Counted from the first letter of the stretch, positions 35,947-48,571 are shown. The stretch: DNA of 64,000 nt from Helichrysum umbraculigerum (GCA_949592205.1 CATIUR010000005.1:130653277-130717276), one strand, 5' to 3'. The notes: a model not told the origin generated them from the letters alone. Numbers and translations are program-made.

Positions 35947-37038
35947 TCAAAGAATAAGCGTACCCGGGTTGAGTAAATCACAGAGTCTCGGATTTGGGTC
36001 ATCCTCCCTAGCATTGATTACATAAGCTCTACTCCTTGTATTGTTGGTTCGGGGTTTCAGCTTAGGGCAATCCTTCCTGAAGTGCCCGGTACCGTTGCAC
36101 TCATAGCAGGTTTTGGGTGCAGAAGTATCAGTACCAGTGGGGTTGGTTCGGCAGTCTTGGGCCAGGTGCCCGAATTTCTTGCACTTAGTGCAGGGACAGG
36201 AGCCGTTATGATGGCGGCTACATTTGGAGCAGTAAGGCTTGCTCCCCTTGTAAGCCTTTGAGTCATTGACGTTGACAATTGCAAGCTTTTTGTCAGGAGT
36301 CGGGTTGGATGAGTGGGGACTTACTTCCCATTTACGTTTGTTATTCGCAGACGGGGTTGAAGTCGAGCCACGGCGGACAGAATTGGCCGTTAGTTCATGA
36401 GCCATGCGAATGGCGCTCTGAATGGTTCCCGGTTTAGATGAAGTCACCAGATCTTGAAGTCGCTCAGGAAGTCCGTCGACGTATTTTTCGATCCTTTTGT
36501 ACTCAGGATCAACCATGGATGGGCACAGAAGTGCCAGTTGGTGAAAACGGTTGGTGTAGCCGGTGATGTCATCACCCTGCATCTTGTGATTCCAGAATTC
36601 TACTTCCAATTGTTTCAGCTCATCTCTTGGGCAGTACTCGCCCCTCAGCATAATCTTCAGTTCATCCCACTGTAGTTTGTAAGCCTCAGTAACGCTCACA
36701 GTCTGTGCATATGTGTTCCACCAGGTAAGGGCGGTGTCAGAAAAAGTACTGGTGGCGAACTTAACTTTATCCTCTTCCTTGCAGTTGCAAATGAGGAATA
36801 CTGATTCGATTTTCTCGGTCCAGCGAATCAGACCGATCGCTCCTTCAGTACCTGCAAAGCTCAAGGGTTTGCAGTTTTGGAAGTCCTTGTAGGTGCAGGT
36901 TTTGGGTTGTGGTCCAGTATTAGCGGTATCTTCGCTACCAGGGGCTGAAGTCCGGGTAGCTAGAGCTTGAGCCACACTACGGGCGATTATACCCGCTACT
37001 TCGGCTTCAGTAAGAGTGATTTGTCGTCGAGGAGGCAT
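35947..37038 (-). CDS. Gag of the gag-only gypsy element
   Basis: An intact 363-codon frame starts MPPRRQITLTEAEVAGIIA at 37038. Residues about 50-200 are a Tekay-like Retrotrans_gag capsid (NCKPLSFAGTEGAIGLIRWT, ALTWWNTY, LRGEYCPRDELKQLE, ITGYTNRFHQLALLCP). A nuclear-localisation-like patch (NNKRKWE) precedes the nucleocapsid, which has KPYCSKCSRHHNGSC and two CCHC knuckles, CTKCKKFGHLAQDC and CYECNGTGHFRKDC. The frame stops 27 codons after the last knuckle, where an autonomous relative would enter protease. It would form particles that package element RNA, with pol supplied in trans. Confidence 0.93.
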   Translation of the reverse strand: MPPRRQITLTEAEVAGIIARSVAQALATRTSAPGSEDTANTGPQPKTCTYKDFQNCKPLSFAGTEGAIGLIRWTEKIESVFLICNCKEEDKVKFATSTFSDTALTWWNTYAQTVSVTEAYKLQWDELKIMLRGEYCPRDELKQLEVEFWNHKMQGDDITGYTNRFHQLALLCPSMVDPEYKRIEKYVDGLPERLQDLVTSSKPGTIQSAIRMAHELTANSVRRGSTSTPSANNKRKWEVSPHSSNPTPDKKLAIVNVNDSKAYKGSKPYCSKCSRHHNGSCPCTKCKKFGHLAQDCRTNPTGTDTSAPKTCYECNGTGHFRKDCPKLKPRTNNTRSRAYVINAREDDPNPRLCDLLNPGTLIL

Positions 37039-37815
37039 GTTCCTTGAAACAATAAATAAAGAACATGTGAAGGTTTGAACAAGAATTATGATTGTGATGG
37101 TTTTAGTAAGTTTAGAGAAAATATGCCAAAGTTTGAAGGTTGTTTAAAGTTGTGTACTATAAATAAGTTTATACGGTTTTGAAGTTTTTGAAAATTTTAT
37201 AAAACATTTTTGTAAATAATTTTGTAACATGTTTGATAAAAATACATTTGTTATAAAATTTTTGATAGTAAAAGTCGGTTGTATAATTTGAAGTCTACCG
37301 AAAACTTGAGTTAAAAATGGTTCGGTTGAGATTATGGTCGGTGACAAGGTTTTGAAATTTTTGTATAACAATAACTGTTTAAAATAGAAGTTATGAAAGT
37401 TCCAGGGTAAAAGCAGGTTAAAATTTGTTGAAGATGTTTTTCCTAGAATACATCTAACAGTGCAGTAATGTACGTTGTAGAATGTTATAAACGTAGAATT
37501 AGATAGGGATGGCAATTGAAAACAAGGTCTCGATCTTCATATCGAAGGATGTTGCAGTAGCTATGTTTGTCAGTTAAAATGGTGTGGGCGGTAAACAAGG
37601 TATCATCGGACAAGGCCTATTCCTATACCTTCAGTATATAATAGCCTAGAGAGTAGTAGATAGTCGAGGCCTTCGGAAGTATGTTGGTATTTGTGAATTC
37701 ATAAAGGTTGAGTAAAAGTGAAACGACTAGAATCGAGTTGTCGTTTGTTTAATGTAAGTTGAAAAATGAAATTCGCAGCAGTCGAGAGAGAGTATCGTAT
37801 CAGGGGAAAGAGGCC

Positions 37816-37853
<38 letters not shown>

Positions 37854-38111
37854 ATAACCGCCTAGTATGTGTCTAGCACAATCAAGTAAAAGTCCCGGTT
37901 CTCTCGAGGTCAGAGTCAGCTAATGCATTCCGGTTCAACATAACCCCTTTCAGAACTCACATCATCCTCATTTAATTGTACATAGTTGATCAGGCTATGT
38001 TAAATTAAACTTGTATGCTGTAATTCCTGAACCAGTTATACCTAATGAGGAATACTGCCTAACGGTCATAGTCTAGGCCCACTAAATGCAACCTAGTTCA
38101 CTATAACCTTA
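37039..38111 (-). other. Untranslated leader of the gag-only element
   Basis: About 1.07 kb between primer site and gag ATG, AT-rich, with a (TA)n run at 37818-37850. No conserved frame; packaging signals would be expected here. Confidence 0.6.
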
Positions 38112-38125
38112 GGCTCTGATACCAA
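38112..38125 (-). other. Primer binding site of the gag-only element
   Basis: Plus strand GGCTCTGATACCAA is the reverse of TTGGTATCAGAGCC, a tRNA-iMet primer site, two bases inside the right-hand LTR. It fixes the element's orientation as minus. Confidence 0.95.
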
Positions 38126-38127
38126 TC

Positions 38128-41065
38128 TGTAACACCCCCAAATTTAACAGTTTGCGGAAGCGACGTTTTGGGTGTTACTAATCAATAATCACAAGCACAA
38201 AGGATACAGTGAACGACTCTAAATGAGACGTTCGAAAAGTTATTACATTAATACGTAAGTAGTTTCAAAATACAAGCTCGAGTTCAAGTAAATTCCTAGA
38301 GATTCTAATACATAACAGTAAGTACAAAAGTAATGCAATAAAATCTCCAAGCTTGTAAATGCATGTGACTCGAGCTAAGTAAGCTTATCCTGCTGGGCAT
38401 CCCTACTGATGCTGTGTACCTGAGAAGCATTACTAAAACGGTACACCAAAAAAAAGGTTGGTGAATCTCACAGGTTTGTAAGTAAGTAAACAGTTGAACA
38501 CACAAGTAGTATATGTAAATCATAGCCAGCCAGTAAGTAACGATCACAGGTTATGCTCATCGTTTTCTTAAGTTTTAATAAGTGGGTGGTTGCAGGTTGT
38601 GCTAACCGTTTGATACAATTGCCATGAGCCACCATAGTTGAAGCTTAACGTACAGTAAATATAGGTACCCCCTCATGAATGTAATCCAAAACATTCATAC
38701 GGAACGAGTAAGAAACGCCCGTTTCTACAGGAACGGTTCGTGGTAGTGCTTGCTACCCCGGGCGGGGATTGTCAGTCCCATATGGATCCATATACTAAAA
38801 CTCGCGCTTATCACATAACTAACAACTATGGTTCAGGAGGATTTCATTGGATTAGTCGTAAACTCATGCAGTTGGCGTATTCGTAATCTCATACAGTAAG
38901 TAAATCATGGCAGCAAGTAAGTTTTGTGTGTTCATGTAAAACAGTAATGCATCTCACCCCTGAGTAAAAACAGTAAAGTAGGGGCTGTAAGACTCACCTG
39001 AGTCTGGCAGACAATGCAGTAAGTAAGCAAGTAGTATCCCGAACTAGCAACCCTTAGCGTCCTAATACGCATAAGGTTTAGTAAGTAAATGGAATACTTG
39101 TAAAGTATCCATGCTAGCTGTTCCCAAACTAGTTAATGTCCATTAGTTTATTTGTACGTTTGTAATCGTTTGTAGTTTGTAGAAAAGTTATACGGTCCGT
39201 TTGTTATCGGTGTATAATAATAATTCCATCCATTATTATTATGTATTCATAGTAGTTGTACTTTTGTAAAGCGTACGTGTATAACTGTTTGTTTGTATCA
39301 CATCGTGTATCGTTTGCGTAAGTTCCTATGGGCTTAAACCCCAAAGGGTACGAGTGAAACCTCGTAAGTATTCGAGTGTATGTTCGTATCAGTTAACGTG
39401 TAATCCAGCACGTAACTAGTGAGTGAACTGGTAAGTTCGTATCGGATGCAATCCCGTGTAATGTACAAGTGTAAGTTCGTTGGAGTGTAATCTCCTAAGT
39501 ATTTCGAGTGTAAACTCGTGTGCGTGTGTGAGTGAAATCTCACCTTAGTTTAGCATAGTCTTGTACGTATTCAAGTGTTGTTGTATACTTTCAAAAGTAT
39601 AGTATTTTCAGGTATAAGTAGCATCGTATTTGATTTAGTAGTTGAAAAGTGATTCTAACACTTAGAGTATATTTTGTTTTCTGATCTGGGCTTTCTGCGA
39701 CACAAGGCTTGTGTCGCAGACCGTATGCGACATAAGGTCTGTGTCGTATGGATTTGTTTCTGATTTAGTGTTTATGCGACACAATGGTTGTGTCGCAGAC
39801 AGGGGTACGACACAACGATACGACATAGCCGTTGTATCGCAATCAAGCGATAGGTAAACTTTGTGTCGTAGATGATACGACATATAGTGCGACATAAGCG
39901 TTGTGTCGCATTCATTGCGACATAACGTGCGACATAACATGCGACAAAGTGTTGTGTCGCATGAAATTTCGGTCCGATGCGACACAAGAGGTCTGTTCGA
40001 AATTTAAGTTTCCGAAAACGTATTTTCCGGTTTCCGTTGGGTCTAGAACTTTTATACTAGTTTTAATATGTTATAATAAGTTCATAGTAACTATTGGTGG
40101 TCGTTTTTAAGGTTTGTGGTGTCGTTTTCTTTAAAATGACCAAAACCGACATTTCCGTTAACGTGTTCAAAAACGTGTTTTAATTACATATTTGGACATT
40201 ACTAAGCTAGGGGAACAATAATCTAGCAAAATAAAAGTAATCGGAAAAGTTTCGGGTCGCCGGAAAACTTACAAAGTTGTCGAAACGAAAATCCGAAAAG
40301 ATAGGTTTGTAGCCCTCGTTCTCGTGATCGCTTTTCTCCAAACGGGTATAGACCTTCGAGGTGTTTTAAGGGTAGTTTTTAGGTGTTTTTGGGTGGTGAT
40401 TTAGAGAGAGAGAGAAACCGTAGAGAGAGAGAGAGAGAGAGAATGATTGAGAGTGGGTTGTGTTTGTGTTTGTGTGTGGATTTGATCAAAAGGGTGAGGG
40501 TGTGAGATCCCCTCACCTTGGCCGGTTTTGGTGGGGCCACCAAAGTGTGGTCTCACCAAACTTTGCTTCCTCCGTGTTTGCGCTCCGTGCGGTGTTCGTT
40601 TCCCCGGTCGTTTAAACGTAAAACTAATTTTATACGCGATTAAATATACGTTTGAAAATACGAAATAATACCCGATTATTAAGTTGAAGCATTTTATCAA
40701 AATACTAGTTTTCAAGTTATAAATCATAACTTAGTTTGTTTTGTCAGTTGGTCGAGTTTTCGGAGAGTTCGGTGACGTTTTAATTAAAACGTACGTTTTC
40801 CGTTATATTATAAACATAATATAAAGTAATAATCAAAGTAATTAAATAATTTCACATTATTTAATAGTTGTTTTATTAATGTATGCAAGTTGTACGATTG
40901 TTGTTTTATACGATCTGTACGAATCGTATACGCGTATATATATATATTCCATCCATATATATATAATAAGTAAATAACGCATATAATCCTATTTCATATT
41001 ATATACAAGTAATAAACACGTAATTAGGAAAATTTTAAATTGGTCCTAATTTTGGGGTTGTTACA
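38128..41065 (-). repeat. 5' LTR of the gag-only gypsy element
   Basis: 2938 bp; differs from the 3' LTR by about ten substitutions and one GA-repeat length change. Contains the same hairpin cluster at 39690-40000. Confidence 0.96.
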
Positions 41066-43235
41066 TATAACATGCTGGTGGCAGAAATGTGCGTTTTTCA
41101 TTAATTGGAACCGGATGAAGCTCTGGCCGAATGCCCATGACTTCCATGTCTTTTCGAACATTAATCCCATCTTTTGTTTTCCCAGGGATATTTAACAATA
41201 AGCCTATCAAGCTATCACAAACATTTTTTTCAATATGCATAACATCCAGACTATGTCGGACTTCCAAATGCTTCCAGTAAGGTAATTCCCAAAAAATTGA
41301 TCTCTTTTTCCAAATACCTTTTCTTAGTGGATTTCTTTTCCCAAACACGATGTTTACATCTTCAAGTTCGGCTAATGTAGTACGTCCATCAAACCGTGTC
41401 CTTACCCTTCGATTCTCGATTGTCCCATCAAACTCCTTTTTCTTACGATACGGGTGATCTATTGGAAGCGATCTCCGATGCCCCATGAAAACAGTTTTAT
41501 TGCAATTATCTAACCATCTCGAAACTGTCTGGTCTTCACAAACAGGGCAGGCATATTTACCTTTTGTACTATATCCCGATAGATTTCCGTATGCTGGAAA
41601 ATCACTAATGGTGCAAAAAATCATAGCTCGCAATTGGAAATTCTCCTTCTTATACGCATCATACACTTCAATGCCCGGTCTCCACAAAGTTTTCATGTCG
41701 TCAATTAAAGGAGCTAAATAAACATCAATGTCATTACCTGGTTGTTTCGGACCTTGAATTAACAATGACATCATGATATATTTGCGTTTCATGCATAGCC
41801 ACGGTGGAAGATTGTAAACACATAAAAGAACCGGCCATGTACTGTGACTACTACTCATGTGTCCAAATGGATTTATTCCATCCGAACTAAGACCAAAACG
41901 AATATTTCTAATGTCAGCACCAAAATTATCAATATTATTAATGTTTCTCCATTGAGTTGAATCAGCCACATGTCTTAATTTTCCATCCTTTTTACGCTCA
42001 TCAGAATGCCAACGCAACAATTTTGCTTCTTTTTCATTTGCAAATAATCGTTTTAGTCTCGGAATGATGGGAAAATACCACAATAGTTTAGCTGGGGGGC
42101 CATTTTTACTCTCGTCTTCATTTTCGTTTGCTTTTTTTTACGCTTATACCTCGAGGTACCACAAGTTATACATTCATGCAAATTTGCGTACTCTTTCCTG
42201 TACAATATACAATCATTCGGACATGCATCTATCCTTTCAATTTCCAATCCCATTGGGCATAACAATCTTTTGGCTTGGTATAGTGAAATAGGTAACTCAT
42301 TACCTTCAGGGAGCATCTCATGTAAAAGCAATAATAAGCTTGTGAAACTCGTATCACTCCAACCATGGTTTACTTTTATATTTAACAACTTCATTACAGC
42401 GGAAAGTTTAGAAAATTTCGTGCAACCAGCATACAATGGTTTTTCTGATTCTTCAAATATCTGGTGTAGTTTTTCTTGATCATTATCACCAACATTATCC
42501 TCCAAGACATGAAACATGTCATTTAAATTTTCACGAGTGTCGTTATCATCTGAATCGTCATTTTCATTGTTATTGAATACGGAAGATGACGCGCCATTAT
42601 CAACTAGTAATTCACCATGTCTTGACCAGCAATTATACTTTCTTACAAATCCACGTTTAATCAAATGTGCCTCAACCACACTGATGTCATTAAATATCTG
42701 GAAATTTTTACAATCTATACAAGGACAGCAAATGTTGAGATCTCCATTCTTCACCCGATTAGCTTCAGCAAATCTAAGAAAATCTTGCACACCTTTAATA
42801 AACTCTGGGTTAGAACGTGAAATTTCGTACATCCATTTGCGATCCATCTGAAAAAAAAAAAAAAGATAATAAATATTAATGCATGAATGAGATGGATGCA
42901 CTAGTACAAATTTGTGATTTGGTCACACGTAGTCGAAATCAAATCGTCACACATTCGAATATTTATGTGACTAAAGGTACAAAAATAAAATTGATGTTAT
43001 TAGTTAGCCACATCTGAACTCCAATCGTGTGACCATTCTGAAATGTATTGCCACACCTTCAAACATTTATGTGGCTAAAGGGCATTGCTAATTTTTGGCT
43101 GATTATTTAGTTACATATGAAATTGGAACGCGTGACAAATGAAGAGTAAGTTCGAAGCATTAGTCACGTTATACACATAAAACGTGACAAATCTATGTCA
43201 CACACTTGAACATTGTGACCAAATACCACTATATG

Positions 43236-44215
43236 GTCACATGAAGTAATTGTTTATGTGACTAAATCATATAGTCGAGTTTGTCACACATAATTTCAGT
43301 GTATCCAAAATCCGGCACATATGGTCACATAACTTATTATGTGTGTCTAAAGTTTAGTGTGTGTTAGAATGTCAAAAGCTAATGTGTATAGTCACATTAA
43401 TTTCTAGCACGAATATATAACTATATGGCTTTATAATAGCCACACCATATCACAAATGTGTATCTAAATGATGTTTATGGCCACATTTTAGGTGATTATG
43501 TGTGGCCAATATATTTATAACAGTCACGTTGTGAAATATTTATGTGGCTATTATTTAGAGCAAAAATTGGCAAAAACGATTATCATTAAGTTTGATATTA
43601 GTCACATTGAGTGTTAGTTTGTGTGTCTAAATCATGAGACTTTATAAGTCACATGAAGTAATTGTTTATGTGACTAAATCATATAGTCGAGTTTGTCACA
43701 CATGATTTCAGTGTAGCCAAAATCCGGTACATATGGTCACGTAACTTATTATGTGTGTCTAAAGTTCATTGTGTGTTAGATTGCCAAAAGCTAATGTGTA
43801 TAGTCACATTGATTTCTAGCACGATCATGTAACTATATGTCTTTATAATAGCCACATCATATCATAAATGTGTATCTAAATGATGTTTATGGCCACACTT
43901 TAGGTGATTATATGTGACCAATATATTCACAACAGTCCCGTTGTAAAATATTCATGTGGCTATTATTTAGAGCAAAAATGCGCAAAAACGATTATCATTA
44001 AATTTGATATTAGTCACATTGAGTGTTAGTTTGTGTGTTTAAATCATGAGACTTTATATGTCACATGAAGTAATTGTTTATGTGACTAAATCATAGAGTC
44101 GAGTTTGTCAGACATGATTTCAGTGTAGCCAAAATCCGGTACATATGGTCACATAACTTATTATGTGCGTCTAAAGTTTAGCGTTTGTTAGCTTGCCAAA
44201 AGCTAGCATGTATAG
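43236..44215. repeat. 412-bp tandem repeat, left side of CACTA-2
   Basis: GTCACATGAAGTAATTGTTT starts at 43236, 43648 and 44060, a spacing of 412 each time; the third copy is partial. Units are rich in GTCACA, TGTGAC and GTGGCTA, the presumed transposase-binding motif of this element. Confidence 0.92.
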
Positions 44216-44420
44216 TTATATAAAAAGTAATGGGTTTGTAAACAGACCTAACATTTAGCTCATTTGGTTAATGCGTTTCTTTGTATATGGATGGGTTGGG
44301 ATCCAAGTTTGAATCCCACTTTCAGCATGTTTTTGCATATTAAAGTCATTTGACCAAAAAATTTTAATGTATGCAAGCAGAAATGGTATGATATTATCCT
44401 AAATTTTATAATGGAATATA

Positions 44421-47400
44421 TATACAAGAAATATGGGTATTTGGGAAGGGGCATAGCCGTGCCTAATACTCAAAAAACCATGCCAAATACTAATCGGCAC
44501 GACTTTGGCTCTATCATAATACGAGGATGCCAAATACAATTGGGACGGATAAAAACGTGCCAAATACTATTTAGCACGGGTTTTGGGACACTTTTGCACT
44601 TACGTGCCAATTGATACGTATTTAGACCACTTCGTAAGGAGTCGTACCAAATACTTTTTGGCACAATTTCACGCCCTTGCCAAATCACATTTGGAACAGT
44701 TTTATTTACCTTGCCTAAAAACATTTAGCACATTTTTTACACCTTTCCAAAAGACCAATTGGTACTAATATAACCAGCAAGCAAAATACAATCGGCACTA
44801 TTATAATAGCCGTTCTAAACATGCATTTGGCACGACAATTATGCATTACAATTCAGCCTTATTAACCATTTGAGTCATACACAAACCTAACTCATCACAA
44901 GAAAAACAAAATACATATCAAACCAAAATTTAGATTACTCATTGATAAAATCAAGTCAGCACTAAGCTTTCACAAACCATCATCAAGAGAATAAAATTTG
45001 TAAATCGAAGTTACAAAAGTAGTACTACATTTGATAATTAAATTAATTAATTGATACACAAGTACGCTAAGCAACATTATTGAAGCACACTCCGATCGAT
45101 ATCTTCGCACATCCTGCATAACATAGAATTCATTCATTAGTAGTGTCATGAAACACGGATTAAAGATTCAAGTTGAAATGAGTCCGATGCACAGATCGTA
45201 AGTTTTATTTGAGAATAACAAATGAGTTCATGCTACAAGTAATACTAAACCATGTCATCTGGTTCAACATTATCCCAAGTACTATTCTTATGTTTTCAAC
45301 TCGTATTTTGAATGTGTCTAATTGATTGTAGGGGTTCATAGCTGATGCATAATATGAAACTAATTTGACAAAGGGATACATACAGATTGAAAATAGCTAA
45401 GCCACTTTCATATAAACTCTTGGCGCATCTTTTACTTAAAGAAGTTTAAAACCTGCAATATACAATCATTTGATGATATGTTCTTGTGAAAGGCAAAACT
45501 CTAATTAATAGTAAGTTCAAAAAAATTTAACACAAATATACATGGCTGACGATTGATTTGGATTTCAGGTCTCATCCATTGTTAGATTCCGTGTAAACAT
45601 CACAAGGTTCATGCCTAAAACAAAGGTCAAACAAAGTTAGTCAAGTAATCACTATTGAAACTAATGGTAATGCTCTATGTACCTTAACTTGAAACAAATC
45701 CAAAACCAGTATGCATAGCATCAAATATACCAATACATAAGTATATATAACTCACAAGGATTTTCCACTTTATGTGTGTGATTGTTACCTGAAGATCATT
45801 AGCCACATCATGCAACGAAATATTCTTGTGGAACAACAAAAACAAAGTGTCATTATAAAAATCCGCATCACACAAAACTAACACATTATCGAAGTTAATT
45901 AAAGAACGAATATGATCCAAATCATGTGTATTGGGATTCTAGAAACAAAACAATTGAACATTTAAAACAGAGATGAATAACCACTAGTATCTGAATTGGA
46001 AGTGTACCAGCGGAAACATAAATTTTTTTGATTATACTGCATCTTATGTGTTGAAGAAATTAAGAATGCATGGCGTACCTCTGTAAAAGAAATCGAGTGT
46101 CCATAAAAGCGTACATACCCTGAATCTAGAAAAAACAAGGACAAGAGTCAATGATAACCTAAGTAATATGAGGTTTTTTTATTGTCCATTAAGGGAAGAT
46201 GGATGGAGAATGATCACCGAAGATTGCCCATGATTGACGAATGTGTTGTTAAGGAAGGGAGGCCGTCAAAGAGCAATTGAAAAAATGACCTAGAAATGGT
46301 TTTTTTTTAATCTTGTTTTCAAATAAATTAAAATATCCAATTTTTGTGGAGAGAAGTTTGGAGCCATGGTGAAAATTTGGGATGGATGCAATTGACGTCA
46401 TAATCACCATAAAAATTCGAATTTCTAAAAGGCTTGTAAATTCAAATTATTATTGATTTTTTTATTTAAACATATGTTAGTTCATTAGTATACAATTCGT
46501 AATACTAATTAAACTAATGAAATAATCCTTGACAGAGAAAACATATATAGTATATAGTAGTATTAAAAGTTATTAATTATGACTATGAGTGTTTGTAATT
46601 TTGTTTTTTGAGATTTATCCGCATTATATTATATGTAGTTATTATTATAGTTATAAATGAATATGCAAGAAAATATATAAATAGTAGTTGACCTTTATCA
46701 AGTAACTCGAGCTAAAGTCGAACTTCATGTCGAGCTTATCGTATTCGAGTTTGACTTAAAGTTAGGCTCGAAATATCTATTGAGTTCGGCTAGAGCAATT
46801 ATCAAGCTTTTCGAGTTTTAATTAATATGAATATAATTTTATAATATATACGTAATTTTGGATTTGTAAATTATTTTAATGTTAGACTATATTCTTAGAC
46901 TATTTTACAATATTTTTAAATGAATTTAGCCTATGAATTTAGATTTTTTAAAATTAGTTTAATAGTTTGAGGATTAAAAGTTATTTTAAAATAAAACTTA
47001 GATTTTTTAGAGTCGAACTTAAATCGTGAAAGCTCGAGCATATTATAAACGAGTTGAGTCGAACCGAGCCGAGCTTGATGCTAGGCTCAACTCGACTTAA
47101 TTACGGCCCTAGTTCTAAATACTACACAAGAAGATTTTTATTTATCACAAAACAATAATGAATACAAATAATGCATCGTTATTATTTTGATTATTATTAA
47201 TAGATTATTTGTAGAAGGAATGTGGTTATTTATAATTAGTATTAGTACGTAGAAAAAATATACACCACTTTTAGTTGTTCCAAATGCATAGTTATTTGGC
47301 AGATTCTGAATAAACCAACCTATATACATAGGTATTTGGTACTTCTGTAGCAAACCATCCTAATTACACAGTTTATTTAGAACAGCTGTTGAAAACCGTC

Positions 47401-47554
47401 TCAAATGTGTACATTTGGCACTACTTTTGACTAGCAGTGCCAAATGCACTATTATTTGGCACGGTATCCAAAATGGTTCCAATATGTGCAATTAGCACAA
47501 TATTTTTTGCGGTTCCAAAAAAATATGTCCTAAATACTCACTTTTCTTGTAGTA
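44421..47554. mobile_element. CACTA-3: 3.1-kb non-autonomous CACTA nested in a satellite
   Basis: The left end is TATACAAGAAATATGGGTAT and the right end, reversed, is TACTACAAGAAAAGTGAGTA; both are one to three changes from the CACTACAAGAAA terminus of many plant CACTAs. Both sides have subterminal GTGCCAAATAC / TTTGGCAC motifs (44450-44840 and 47260-47540). The left flank (44380-44420) and right flank (47555 on) are parts of the same 108-bp satellite unit, so the element split that array. The target-site duplication is ambiguous because the site is TATA-rich. Confidence 0.8.
45789..46125 (-). pseudogene. Unidentified two-exon fragment inside CACTA-3
   Basis: On the minus strand, CTAG precedes an open exon at 46125-46079 (SGYVRFYGHSISFTE) with a GT donor. 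A second CTAG acceptor precedes 45938-45789 (50 codons, including NFDNVLVLCDADFYND and FHKNISLHDVANDL), again followed by GT. Exon-like borders and balanced codons suggest a captured host gene fragment. I do not recognise the family. Confidence 0.5.
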
Positions 47555-48455
47555 TATATGATATATGAGATTACCAATATCACATATGCCACTATTAAAC
47601 TTAGGATAAAATTAATTCATCATTTTGGAATATATGACATTATCCTAAGTTTAATAATTAAATATATGATATATGACATTACAAATATCACATATGCCAC
47701 TATTAAACTTAGGATAAAATTAATTCATCATTTTGGAATATATGACATTATCTTAAGTTTAATAATGAAATATATGATATATGACATTACCAATATCACG
47801 TATGTCATTATTAAAGTTATGATAAAATTAATTCATCATTTGAGCATATATGACATTATCCTAAGTTTAATAATGGAATATATGATATATGACATTGCCA
47901 ATATCACACATGCCACTATTAAACTTAGGATAAAATTAATTCAATCATTTTGAAATCTATCACAATCCTAAGTTTAATAATAGAATAAATAATATATGAG
48001 ATTACCAATATTACATATGCCATTATAAAACTTAGGATAAAATTAATTCATCATCTGGGCATACATGACATTATCCTTAGTTTAATAATAGAATCTATGA
48101 TATATGACATTACCAATATCACATATGCCACTATTAAAGTTATGATAAAATTAATTCATAATTTGAGCATATATGACATTATTTTAAGTTTAATAATGGA
48201 ATATATGATATATGACATTACCAATATCACATATGCCACTATTAAACTTAGGATAAAATTAATTCATCATTTTTGGAATATATGACATTATCTTAAGTTT
48301 AATAATGGATTATATGATATATGACATTACCAATATCACATATGCCACTATTAAAGTTAGGATAAAATTAATTCATTATTTTGAAATCTATAACATGATC
48401 ATAAGTTTAATAATGGATTATATGATATATGAGATTACCAATATCACATATCGCT
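47555..48455. repeat. 108-bp AT-rich satellite with an internal inverted repeat
   Basis: The phrase GACATTACCAATATCAC recurs at 47567, 47675, 47783, 47891, 47998, 48106, 48214, 48323 and 48431, a period of 107-109 bp over eight full units. Each unit carries ATTAAACTTAGGATAA and, about 30 bases later, its exact reverse complement TTATCCTAAGTTTAAT. Because 108 is a multiple of three, open frames run through it; I read these as repeat artefacts. Confidence 0.93.
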
Positions 48456-48571
48456 ACTACAATTTTTTTGTAAAAGAAACCTCTTTTTATCAAGTACAAC
48501 TGGTCTCTATGATTTTAAAAGTATAGAAACATATTTCTATCTAGCCAAACTGTTCTTTTTCTTAAAAAAAC

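Larger units (their letters stand above)
31909..41065 (-). mobile_element. Young gag-only Ty3/gypsy retrotransposon (TR-GAG-like) with a second zinc-knuckle ORF
   Basis: The two LTRs (31909-34848 and 38128-41065) start TGTAACACCCCCAAATTTAA and end GGGGTTGTTACA on the plus strand. TATAA flanks both sides (31904-31908 and 41066-41070). The primer site (38112-38125) and PPT (34849-34860) are on the minus strand, so the element reads right to left. About ten substitutions and one 2-bp microsatellite length change separate the 2.94-kb LTRs by eye. The 3.28-kb interior encodes a 363-codon gag and a separate 233-codon protein with a coiled coil and a zinc knuckle. There is no protease, RT, RNase H or integrase. 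This matches the known TR-GAG class of non-autonomous elements; the second ORF is not a standard part of it as far as I know. Confidence 0.93.
30466..42847 (-). pseudogene. CACTA tnpD-type transposase, split by an LTR retrotransposon and frameshifted
   Basis: The ATG at 42847 follows a long pyrimidine run and CAG, so it begins an exon after a 5' UTR intron. Domains in order are a transposase-associated domain (MDRKWMYEISRSNPEFIKG, CPCIDCKN) at 42847-42600; the Tnp2/Transposase_21 core (LLWYFPIIPRLKRLF, FGLSSDGINPFG, YACPVCEDQT, HSLDVMHIEKNVCDSL) at 42110-41090; a DUF4218 region (MKSHDCHVLMTHMIPIAIRG, LVSHIIGEI, MYPFERYMG) at 31890-31440; and a DUF4216 region (EFDGKDRDARATIAQDSFYG, PVFKCKWV) to the TGA at 30468-30466. 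Lesions seen are a frame change at an A8 tract (42132-42139), the gag-only retrotransposon inserted at a TATAA site inside the frame, a one-base frame change near 31455, and TAA at 31294-31296. Reading frame agreement across the retrotransposon confirms it was once one exon. Confidence 0.9.

Noticed and set aside
47558..48526. Long repeated open frames (MIYDITNITYATIK-type)
   Set aside because: They follow the 108-bp satellite, whose period is a multiple of three; every unit reads the same because of repetition, not coding selection.
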